64,000 nucleotides of DNA from Chryseobacterium sp. CH25 (GTDB lineage: Bacteria > Bacteroidota > Bacteroidia > Flavobacteriales > Weeksellaceae): assembly GCF_004119455.1 (NCBI RefSeq), contig NZ_NRQT01000005.1:310001-374000 (forward strand). The letters are read 5' to 3'. A model generated the notes under the pieces. That model made no database searches, had not been told where the DNA came from, and was given only the letters and a program-made list of their open reading frames with translations. Positions 1 to 8,096 of the stretch are shown here, in pieces. A program made the position numbers and the translations under genes. How positions within the stretch are numbered: position 1 is the first letter of the stretch; each line of letters begins with the position of its first letter.

Positions 1-616
1 TATGAATCCGGATACCAGGCAACTCCCGATTGATATAAATCTTTATCAGCATATAGATCATTTTGGATATACACATTCATATATTTTGTATTATTCCATG
101 CATCTGCGCCAATTTCTGTATCATATCCGCCTCCATTGCCATATCCACCTTTGAAAGGGTGAAAAATCACTCCGCTTGTTGCTTTTCCGGTTGGATCAAT
201 TTTAGCTAATCGAAATTCAATATTTAACGCTCCTCTGATAGATTGGAAGTCAGGATCTACAGTATTTGAATCAGTGTTGATTCCATTGAAATTTAAATTG
301 ATTTGTTGCAGTAAGTCAACTACTTTTTGGTAATTTACTTTTACATTACTTTGAGATTCTCCATAAACATGGAAAACCACAGGGATGATGTAGGTTGGAT
401 TGTTAGCCCTATTATTTAACGAATTTCTGTTTGATCCCCTTTTTTTATGAAATCTTTGGTGTATCTCTCAAAATTTTCATAATCAGCCTTAGCTTTAGGG
501 TGCAGTTCAAAATGTTTTTTCATCATTTCATCTGCTTTACACTCATGAGGTCTGTTTTCTTGAGCAAAACCTATTATTGGAAATAGGGACATAATTAATA
601 ATGATTTAATTTTCAT
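1..616 (-). CDS. Secreted M43 (cytophagalysin/pappalysin-like) metalloprotease, partial, frameshifted
   Basis: The N-terminus of a secreted protease that runs off the left edge. It starts at 616 with a 19-residue signal peptide (MKIKSLLIMSLFPIIGFAQ) and a charged propeptide-like stretch rich in Lys and His. That frame stops at 416, but the sequence to its left stays open in another frame and encodes IPVVFHVYG, VVDLLQQINLNFNG, FRLAKIDPTGKATSGV and YMNVYIQNDL. I recognise this as the start of the M43 catalytic region of Bacteroidota secreted proteases. The two parts join if one A is added to the A7 run (T7 on the plus strand at 440-446), so a sequencing or real single-base deletion splits the gene. 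The HExxH zinc site would lie beyond the window. M43 enzymes of this type are usually exported by T9SS. Family call fairly sure; activity not checkable here. Confidence 0.72.
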
Positions 617-694
617 GATTTTTTGGATTTGGGTGTTAATAAATTATTTTAATAATCAAATTGTTTTATGCTTAATTAACCTGTTTAATTGGTT

Positions 695-803
695 CTAGAA
701 TGATTTTAACTTGCCTACAACTTTGCCATCCTTTATCATCAAGTTCTGTGGGATAATGCTTATCTCATGATTGTTAATTTTCTGGGAACTCTTTCTTTAA
801 AAA
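695..803 (-). pseudogene. C-terminal remnant of a thioredoxin-fold protein
   Basis: Between the metalloprotease and the FAD oxidoreductase, the minus strand encodes ISIIPQNLMIKDGKVVG followed by KLKSF and a stop (695-697). This resembles the cis-Pro loop and last strands of TlpA/thioredoxin-like proteins. About ten upstream residues (LKKEFPEN) fit in a neighbouring frame, so the piece is itself shifted. There is no start codon and no CXXC. The fragment sits between 12-bp inverted repeats (678-689 and 805-816). I read it as a decayed gene end; family assignment is from pattern memory only. Confidence 0.35.
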
Positions 804-849
804 AATTAAACAGGTTCAAATAATAATTTGGTGTGTTATGTGATGTTTT

Positions 850-2114
850 TTAACTAAATCTTTCAGGATTAAAAATTCTGATATCAACAGTTGGTTTCTC
901 TTCATTGGCCAGCTCAGAAACTGTTTTTCCGAAAATAGGTCCGAGACTTAAGCCCATCATTCCGCCTCCACCAGCAATAATCAGATTTTTTAGCTTCGAA
1001 GATTGGCCCAGATAAGGAAGTCCATCCGGTGCACAAGGTCTATAGCCGAACCATATTTCCGATTCTTTAGGTAACTTAACTTGAAAATCAGGCATATATT
1101 TAGGAATAGAATTTACGATCCCCTCTACTCTTTTCATATTCACTTTATTATGATGGGACGCCAGTTCCATGGTTCCTCCAAAACGGATCTGCCCGTTCAT
1201 TGGGGTTACCGCTACTCTTGCTTCCAGTAATAATGCTGCATGTTCCAATCTGTTGACTGGATTTTCAGGAGTATGCATGAAGGAATATCCTTTCCAGGCA
1301 TTAGTTGAATTTTAATGCCTGCTTTTTGCGCTAATTCAGGTAAAAATGAGCCTCCGGTCATGATGAAACGATCTGCTGAAAACTTGTTACCATTGGCGAT
1401 TACTGCTTTAATGGTATTCCCAACTGTTTCATAGGCTGTTACTTGATGCTGTGTATGGAAAGTGACCCCATTATTTTTAAGGTAAGAAATCATTTGTTTC
1501 ATCAGCTTCATGGGATTCATGTGACCGTCACATTTGTAATTAACTCCTCCAATAACATCCAGTTGAACATTTGGTTCCAGGGTCTGAATTTCCTTTTTGT
1601 CAAGGATATCAACAGACAGTCCCAAATTGATGGCTTTATAGGCTAATTCTGTTTCTTCTTCCGCTACTTTTTCTGTTTTATAGAGCATCAGAATTCCGTT
1701 TTGATTCAATTCAAAATTAAATTCTTCTTTTCCGGCAATTTCATTGTAAAGGCTGCTGCTTGCGAGATTGAGATCCCTGATTGCTTGTGCAGAACGGTCT
1801 ACATGGCTCTGATTAGAATGTTTCAGAAATTTTAACCCCCAGGATAATAACTGAGTACTGAGTGAGGGCTTTACATAAAACGGACTTTTACTGTCGAACA
1901 TCCAACGGATTCCCTGTGCAACAACTCCGGGTGCAGCCAAAGGGGTAAAATGGCTGGGTACAATCATGCCTGCATTGCCATAAGAGCAATTGTTGCTAAG
2001 GTCATTTTGTTCCAGAATTTCTACCTGCCATCCTTTCTGTAAAAGATAATATGCTGAGCTTAATCCTGCGATTCCGGCACCTATAATCAGTGCTTTGCCT
2101 TTATTTTGTGTCAT
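850..2114 (-). CDS. FAD-dependent D-amino-acid (probable D-hydroxyproline) oxidoreductase, frameshifted
   Basis: A DadA/glycine-oxidase-type flavoprotein of about 420 residues. The N-terminus has the dinucleotide-binding motif IIGAGIAGLSSAYYL, then a DAO domain; the C-terminal part has FGGTMEL, WFGYRPCAPDGLPYLG and the FAD-contacting LIIAGGGGMMGLSLGP. The reading frame breaks near 1291-1293. The upstream frame runs MPGKDIPSC and stops; adding one base to the A3 run gives GKGYSFMHTPENP and joins both halves. The loss is therefore one homopolymer base. It is the last gene of the hydroxyproline operon, 14 bp after the epimerase. In that setting the likely reaction is oxidation of cis-4-hydroxy-D-proline to pyrroline-4-hydroxy-2-carboxylate. 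A broader D-amino-acid dehydrogenase role is possible. Confidence 0.85.
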
Positions 2115-2128
2115 ACTCGTTGTAAATT

Positions 2129-3127
2129 TTACATTACCTGAAATCCTTGCCAGTAAGGATCTTCATCATCAATAATAATCTGATTATAGCCGGTAATCCT
2201 AGCCCAACCTTCTACTGAAGGAATAATAGCCGGTTTACCATCAACAGTAGCTGTTCCCTCAATTCTTCCGATAAACTGGGAACCGATATAGCTTTCATGG
2301 ATGAATTCTTCACCTTCTTTTAATTTCCCCTTTGCATACCACTGAGCCATTCTTGCAGAAGTTCCTGTACCACAAGGAGAACGGTCTAAAGCATTCTCGC
2401 CTACTAATACCGCATTCCTTCCGCTGGCTTTAGGATCTGTAGGATTTCCCGTCCATTGGATGTGGCTTAATCCGGAAATATGTTCATTTTCAGGGTGGAT
2501 GAATTGGTATTTTTCATTAAGCAGTTTTCTGATGATCTTCCCATAATGAATAAGCTGGCTTGCCGAGAAATCAGAAATATCTCTGAAATTTTCCTGAGGA
2601 TCAATAATGGCGTAAAAGTTTCCACCATAAGCTACATCAGCCTTTATCAATCCCAGATAGGGGCATTCCACTTCAAGGTTTTCAGCATAAAGGAAGGATT
2701 TTACATTGGTCAGTTTTACAGATTTTACTTTTTTCCCTTCCTGGATATAGTCTATCAGAATAAGTCCTGCTGGCGTTTCTAATCGTAATTTTCCAGGGAT
2801 TTTAGGAACAACGAGTCCTTCTTCTATGGCAATGGTAACTGTTCCGATGGTTCCATGTCCGCACATGGGAAGGCAGCCGCTGGTTTCAATATATAAAACA
2901 CCAATATCATTTGCTTCATCAATAGGTGGATAGAGAATGCTTCCGCTCATCATATCATGGCCGCGGGGTTCAAACATTAATCCTTTTCTGATCCAGTCAT
3001 ATTCTTTCATGAAGTGAAGCCTGCGCTCCATCATAGAATTTCCTTTTAAAATCGGCCCACCACCAGCAACCAGACGTACCGGGCAGCCACAGGTGTGGGA
3101 GTCTACACAAAAAAATGTTCTGTTCAT
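2129..3127 (-). CDS. 4-hydroxyproline 2-epimerase (proline racemase family)
   Basis: A 332-residue proline-racemase-family enzyme. Both catalytic cysteines are visible: C89 in MCGHGTIG and C252 in RSPCGTGTSARMA. Having Cys at both positions fits an epimerase or racemase; trans-3-hydroxyproline dehydratases of this family have Thr at the second site. The family enzyme converts trans-4-hydroxy-L-proline to cis-4-hydroxy-D-proline in the cytoplasm. The start overlaps the stop of the upstream aldehyde dehydrogenase by 4 bp, so the two are probably translationally coupled. The flanking deaminase-like and semialdehyde dehydrogenase genes make hydroxyproline a better substrate guess than proline. 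Confidence 0.9.
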   Translation of the reverse strand: MNRTFFCVDSHTCGCPVRLVAGGGPILKGNSMMERRLHFMKEYDWIRKGLMFEPRGHDMMSGSILYPPIDEANDIGVLYIETSGCLPMCGHGTIGTVTIAIEEGLVVPKIPGKLRLETPAGLILIDYIQEGKKVKSVKLTNVKSFLYAENLEVECPYLGLIKADVAYGGNFYAIIDPQENFRDISDFSASQLIHYGKIIRKLLNEKYQFIHPENEHISGLSHIQWTGNPTDPKASGRNAVLVGENALDRSPCGTGTSARMAQWYAKGKLKEGEEFIHESYIGSQFIGRIEGTATVDGKPAIIPSVEGWARITGYNQIIIDDEDPYWQGFQVM

Positions 3128-4608
3128 ACGGTTTCTAATTTTAATGATCCTGAATTCACTTCTCCATCTACGATTCTACTGATCTGCAATGGATTTTCAT
3201 TCTTAAGTTCTTCTGGTAAGAATTCATCCGGCCAGTTCTGAAAAGAAATAGGACGAACAAATCGTTTTACGGCATCCGGTCCTACGGAAGTAAAGCGTGC
3301 ATCTGTGGTAGACGGGAAAGGCCCTCCATGCTGCATGGCATAAACAACTTCTACTCCGGTAGGCATTCCGTTGAATAAAAGTCTTCCACACTTATCTTTC
3401 AAAAGATGAATGAGTTCAGCGTTTTCACGAACATCATCATAAGTTGCTGCTACAGTAATGGTTAACTGCCCTTTTAAGTTTTGAGCAATCTGTATAAGCT
3501 CTTCCCTGCTTTCACAAGCGACAATGATTCCAAAAGGTCCGAAGACTTCTTCGCTCAGCACGGGATTATTGAGGAAATTTTGAGCATTGGTTTTGATAAT
3601 GGCTGCACTTCCTTTTCCTTCTTCAGTTTCTCTTGAAGCGATTACTTCAATATCAGGCTGCTCTATTGCATTGACTTTATGTTTTTCAAAACTTTCATAT
3701 ATGCCATTGTGGAGCATACTAGCAGGTGTAACTTCCTGAATTTCATTTTTGACTGCATCGATGAAACGATCCAGAGATGCTCCTTTAACAGTAATAAATA
3801 CTCCCGGATTGGTACAGAATTGTCCTACTCCTAATGTTAATGAACCGATGTATTCTTTAGCTAAAGCCTCTGCTCTGTTTTCAATCAAGTTTTTAAGTGC
3901 AAATACCGGATTAATGCTTCCCATTTCTGCAAATACCGGAATAGGATTTTCACGGCGATTGGCTATATCAAACAAAGCTTTTCCCCCATTGAAGGAACCT
4001 GTAAATGCTACAGCCTGAATATCTTTGTGCTGTGTTAAATAAGCTCCAGTTTCATAAGAGGTTCCAGTAATATGGCTGAAAATACCTTCTGGCCATCCAA
4101 ATTCTTTTACGGCATTTGTTATAGCATCAGCCATCATCTGAGAGGTTTTAGGATGAGCCGGATGTGCTTTTACAATAACAGGACAGCCAGCTCCTATGGC
4201 ACTTGCCGTATCTCCACCTGCTGTGGAAAAAGCAAATGGAAAATTACTGGCTCCGAAAACCACCACAGGCCCTAAGCCTATATTATATTTTCTGAGATCT
4301 CCTTTCTGCTTTTCAGGCTGGGCCAGATCAATTCTTGGCTCAATGTAGATTCCTGAGGCTACTGCTTTTGCATAACTTCTCCATTGGCCTATTGTTCTTG
4401 CTTTTTCACCGGTAAGTCTTGCCAGAGGTAATGAAGTTTCAGCATGAGCGATGTTGAGAAGTTCTTCTCCTAACGCTTCAATCTGATCAGCAACCGCATT
4501 CATAAATGCTGCTCTTTCTTTTATCGTTGTATTTTTCAGGAACTGATATGCTTCGGAAGCCATCTGAATTCTTACCTCAATATTTTCTTTTGATGTTTCT
4601 TCAATCAT
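3124..4608 (-). CDS. 2,5-dioxovalerate (alpha-ketoglutarate semialdehyde) dehydrogenase
   Basis: A 494-residue aldehyde dehydrogenase. The Rossmann and catalytic signatures are present: GASNFPFAFSTAGGDTASA, K147 in VIVKAHPAHP, E228 in VFAEMGSINP and the nucleophile C265 in VGQFCTNPG. The HPAHP and FAEMGSINP segments are those I associate with the alpha-ketoglutarate semialdehyde dehydrogenase subgroup, which makes 2-oxoglutarate with NAD(P)+. This would be the last step of hydroxyproline breakdown, feeding the TCA cycle. It lies 18 bp after the deaminase gene and overlaps the epimerase gene by 4 bp. The same enzyme can also serve sugar-acid pathways; the neighbours favour hydroxyproline. Confidence 0.87.
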   Translation of the reverse strand: MIEETSKENIEVRIQMASEAYQFLKNTTIKERAAFMNAVADQIEALGEELLNIAHAETSLPLARLTGEKARTIGQWRSYAKAVASGIYIEPRIDLAQPEKQKGDLRKYNIGLGPVVVFGASNFPFAFSTAGGDTASAIGAGCPVIVKAHPAHPKTSQMMADAITNAVKEFGWPEGIFSHITGTSYETGAYLTQHKDIQAVAFTGSFNGGKALFDIANRRENPIPVFAEMGSINPVFALKNLIENRAEALAKEYIGSLTLGVGQFCTNPGVFITVKGASLDRFIDAVKNEIQEVTPASMLHNGIYESFEKHKVNAIEQPDIEVIASRETEEGKGSAAIIKTNAQNFLNNPVLSEEVFGPFGIIVACESREELIQIAQNLKGQLTITVAATYDDVRENAELIHLLKDKCGRLLFNGMPTGVEVVYAMQHGGPFPSTTDARFTSVGPDAVKRFVRPISFQNWPDEFLPEELKNENPLQISRIVDGEVNSGSLKLETV

Positions 4609-4626
4609 AGCTTTTTTGTTCTGATG

Positions 4627-5532
4627 TTAGCCTAATGTTGGGCGATTTGTTCTGCCTTCTTCAATGATTCTGTTCACTTTTTCAGCTTCTTCACCCTGAA
4701 GTTCAAGACGTGGAGCTCTTACATACGGATTGCTGATTCCTTCAGCGGTAGCAGCCAGTTTGATATATTGGATAAGCTTTGGATGAATGTCTAATTCCAA
4801 TAATGGCATAAACCATCTGTAAATGGCTACCGCTTTATCATATTCACCTGTTTTAGTATATTTGTACATGGCCATTGTTTCATTAGGGAAAGCGTCTACA
4901 AGTCCTGCAACCAATCCATCAGCTCCAAGCATTAGGGTTTCAAGGCAGATGGTATCTACTCCACCAAGAATTTTAATTCTTTTTCCAAAACGGTTAATCA
5001 TTCTGGTTACGTTGGCCAGATCTCTTGTAGATTCTTTAACCGCCTGAATGGTTGGAAATTCTATAAGCTCATCAAACATTTCCAGGGTTACATAAATTCC
5101 GTAATCAACAGGGTTGTTATAGATAAGGATAGGAAGATCTGTAGCAGTAGCCACCGCTTTGAAATATTCTACAACTTCACGACTGTCTGCCTTGTAACGC
5201 ATTGGTGGAAGAAGCATTAATCCGTCAGCACCCAGTTCTTTTGCTTTTTGAGCAAAGCTTACTGCATTTTTAGTTGTATTTTCAGAAAGGTTAAGGATAA
5301 CCGGAATTCTGTTCTGTGTAATTTTTTTTGCATATTGAAGAAGTTCAAATTTTTCTTCAGCTTCCAACGCGCTGGCTTCTCCTAATGTTCCGGCAAGGAT
5401 AATCCCATGAACTCCGGCTTTAATCTGGGCTTCTGTATTAATCGCAAACATTTCAAAATCAATCTTTCCTTCTTTCGTAAAAGGAGTTAATACAGCAGGG
5501 TAAATACCTTCCCAGTTTAGTTTTGTACTCAT
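4627..5532 (-). CDS. DHDPS/NAL-family lyase, probable 1-pyrroline-4-hydroxy-2-carboxylate deaminase
   Basis: A 301-residue (beta/alpha)8 aldolase-superfamily protein. It has YPAVLTPF at the N-terminus, the GTLGEASAL substrate loop, Y138 in ILIYNNP and the Schiff-base lysine K166 in QAVKESTRD. Family members include dihydrodipicolinate synthase, N-acetylneuraminate lyase and the hydroxyproline-pathway deaminase that yields 2,5-dioxovalerate. Location between an AraC regulator and a semialdehyde dehydrogenase plus epimerase points to the deaminase. An 88-bp gap separates it from the regulator, and a TAGTTTTG sequence on the minus strand (plus 5550-5557) could be a -7 box, though I see no well-spaced -33 partner. 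Confidence 0.84.
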   Translation of the reverse strand: MSTKLNWEGIYPAVLTPFTKEGKIDFEMFAINTEAQIKAGVHGIILAGTLGEASALEAEEKFELLQYAKKITQNRIPVILNLSENTTKNAVSFAQKAKELGADGLMLLPPMRYKADSREVVEYFKAVATATDLPILIYNNPVDYGIYVTLEMFDELIEFPTIQAVKESTRDLANVTRMINRFGKRIKILGGVDTICLETLMLGADGLVAGLVDAFPNETMAMYKYTKTGEYDKAVAIYRWFMPLLELDIHPKLIQYIKLAATAEGISNPYVRAPRLELQGEEAEKVNRIIEEGRTNRPTLG

Positions 5533-5620
5533 ATCAAATAATATTTATTCAAAACTAAGTGAATTTCAAAACGATAAATGTTAATATTTTAATGAGTTCT
5601 GACCGTATTTTAACATGTGG

Positions 5621-6504
5621 TTATTCGTGGTCAAAAGTAGCTTCTTTATAATGCTTCAGATATTCTTTGGGAGAGTATTTCATAATGGATTTAAAAACCC
5701 GGTTGAAATTGGTAAGACTGTTGAATCCACTATTAAAGGCAACAGAGGAAATACTGTATCTGCTGCTGGACGTCAATAATCTGCATGCTCTCTGCACTCT
5801 CAATTCATTAAGATATTGGATATAAGTAATCCTGGTGTGTTTTTTAAAGGATCTGCAAAATGCCTGCGGAGTCATACAGGCTTCTTTAGCAATGGTATCA
5901 AGAGTAAGTTTATGCTGGGTAAAATTTTTCTTAATATAGGATTGAGCATCTATAATTCTCTGATCATTGTCGGAAATATGATTAGGTAGGTTTTTTTCTG
6001 AAGACAACGGAATATGCAGATGTCTGTTCTGCATCAGATGGTTTAAAATCTTTATAAAATCTATAATCTGTTCTACTCCTTGTGTCTTTTGTAAAGCAGC
6101 CATACTTTCTCCTACACTTGATTTTAATTTTGAAGCGACCTGAAATCCTATTTTTGAGTGTTCGATGAAATTTTTCAATTCTTCAAACTCAGGTAGGTCA
6201 AAAAAAGCAGATATTTTTTATTGGGATCGAAGAAAATAGAGATAGCATGTACTTTCTGTTTTTCATTTTCAGCAAAATCACCTTTGAAAACGTGCGACTG
6301 ATTAGCACCCAGATAAAAAATATCTCCGGGTTCAAAAGCGAAAAGGTTCTGTTCTATAGCAAGAGTACCGTGTCCTTTAAGAATCCACATAATCTGTGTT
6401 TCGGTATGCCGATGGAAATAGGGATAGAAATTAGGCATAATATCTTCCTGAATACGGATACTTTTATTGGTGTCTGCCGGAACTGAAAACTGAAGACTTT
6501 TCAT
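5621..6504 (-). CDS. AraC-family transcriptional regulator of the hydroxyproline operon, frameshifted
   Basis: A cupin-type sensor domain (FHRHTETQIMWILKGHG, FEPGDIFYLGANQSHVF) is followed by a C-terminal double HTH (LTLDTIAKEACMTPQAFCR and ISSVAFNSGFNSLTNFNRV). The gene appears as two ORFs that overlap by 4 bp, 6175-6504 and 5621-6178. Adding one A to the A6 run (T6 on the plus strand, 6214-6219) joins them in one frame through PNKKISAFFDLPEFEEL. So one homopolymer base seems missing. It heads the hydroxyproline genes and is divergent from the aminopeptidase, so it probably controls one or both sides. The effector is unknown; hydroxyproline or a pathway intermediate is a guess. Confidence 0.84.
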
Positions 6505-6691
6505 AGAATCAATACTTTATGAAGCTAACGGATTAGAGTGTTAAAATATTGCCGAATTTAAGCAAAATATGAACATTAAATATCATATTAAAATACAAAC
6601 TTTACATCTCCATTATTTTAATGAATGAAGTACTTCAAATAGTACAAAATCGTAACTTTAAACTTTTAAAATAAAAACTATTCATAAACAT

Positions 6692-8086
6692 ATGTTTTCA
6701 GCACAAACTTATCAAGACAGAAGAGCTGTATTGCAGGGCAATGTGGCCAGTGGAATTCTATTATTTTTAGGAAATATAGAGAATCCTGTAAATTTTGAGC
6801 ATAATCCTTATTATTTCCGTCAGGACAGTACTTTTCTGTATTATTTTGGAATTCAGGAGCCTAAAATTGCAGCTATTATTGACATTGATGAGAATAAGAC
6901 CATCGTTTTCGGAGATGAACTGAGTATAGATGATATTGTATGGATGGGAAGACAGGAAACGTTGAAAGAAAAAAGTCTGAAATCCGGAGTACAGGAAACG
7001 TTACCGTATACAGAACTTTCTCAATATCTTCTGAAAGCACAATCCTCTGGAAGAAAAGTACATTATCTTCCGCCTTATCAGCCTTCCAATAAGATTTTAC
7101 TGACTGATCTTTTAGGGATTAAAATAGCAGAATTACAACCTTCTGTGGAGATGATTAAGGCTGTGGTAAAGCAGCGCTCTGTAAAAGAAGCTCAGGAAAT
7201 CGTACAGATAGAAGAGGCTGTAAATGTATCCAATGAAATGCATTTACTGGCGATGCGAATAGCGAAACCTGGTGTTAAAGAATATGAAATAGCCAATGCG
7301 ATTCAATATCTTGCTGCCAATAAAGAGTGCCAGATGTCTTATCCGCCGATTGTTACCATCAACGGTGGTATCCTTCACAATCATTACCGTCTTAATACGC
7401 TGAGAGAAGGAGATCTTTTCCTTAATGATTCCGGTGCAGAAACGGCGATGGGATATGCAGGTGACTTAACCAGAACATTCCCTGTAAGCAAAACTTTCAG
7501 CACGAAGCAAAAGGAAATGTATGAAATTGTTCTGAATTCATTTAATAATGCTCATCAACTTCTGAAACCTGGGGTAAAATTTAAAGATATTTATCTGAAA
7601 GCTTCTGAATATCTGGTAGAAGGACTTGTAGATCTTGGGCTGATGAAAGGAAACCCTGAAGAAGCCGTGAAAAACAATGCCCACACCCTGTTTTTCCAAT
7701 GTGGATTAGGGCATATGATGGGATTGGACGTACATGATATGGAAGATCTTGGAGAGCAGTATATTGGGTATACAGAAGACGAACCAAAAGATACCAATAC
7801 ATTCGGTCTTAAATCTTTACGTTTAGGAAAAGCTTTAGAATCCGGATATGTAGTGACGGTAGAACCTGGTATTTATATGATTCCTGAATTGATCGATATT
7901 TGGCAGGCTGAAAATAAAAATGCAGCATTCATTAATTATGATAAAGTAAATGAATACCGAAACTTCGGCGGTATTCGTGTAGAAGATGATTTCCTGATTA
8001 CTGATGACGGTTACAGACTTCTAGGAAACGGATTGATTAGTACTGTTGAAGAAATAGAAAACTACAGAGCAGAATACTTAGCTTAA
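6692..8086 (+). CDS. pepP: Xaa-Pro aminopeptidase (aminopeptidase P, M24B)
   Basis: A 464-residue metallopeptidase with an N-terminal AMP_N domain (about 1-130) and a C-terminal pita-bread M24 domain. All five metal ligands are visible: D246 (NDSGAE), D258 (AGDLTRTFP), H341 (GLGHMMGLDVHD), E391 (TVEPGIY) and E431 (IRVEDD). It removes N-terminal residues that precede proline. There is no signal peptide, so it should be cytoplasmic. It is divergent from the hydroxyproline operon and 10 bp ahead of dipeptidyl peptidase IV, which suggests joint use in digestion of proline-rich peptides. Confidence 0.93.
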   Translation: MFSAQTYQDRRAVLQGNVASGILLFLGNIENPVNFEHNPYYFRQDSTFLYYFGIQEPKIAAIIDIDENKTIVFGDELSIDDIVWMGRQETLKEKSLKSGVQETLPYTELSQYLLKAQSSGRKVHYLPPYQPSNKILLTDLLGIKIAELQPSVEMIKAVVKQRSVKEAQEIVQIEEAVNVSNEMHLLAMRIAKPGVKEYEIANAIQYLAANKECQMSYPPIVTINGGILHNHYRLNTLREGDLFLNDSGAETAMGYAGDLTRTFPVSKTFSTKQKEMYEIVLNSFNNAHQLLKPGVKFKDIYLKASEYLVEGLVDLGLMKGNPEEAVKNNAHTLFFQCGLGHMMGLDVHDMEDLGEQYIGYTEDEPKDTNTFGLKSLRLGKALESGYVVTVEPGIYMIPELIDIWQAENKNAAFINYDKVNEYRNFGGIRVEDDFLITDDGYRLLGNGLISTVEEIENYRAEYLA

Positions 8087-8096
8087 GAAATATCAT

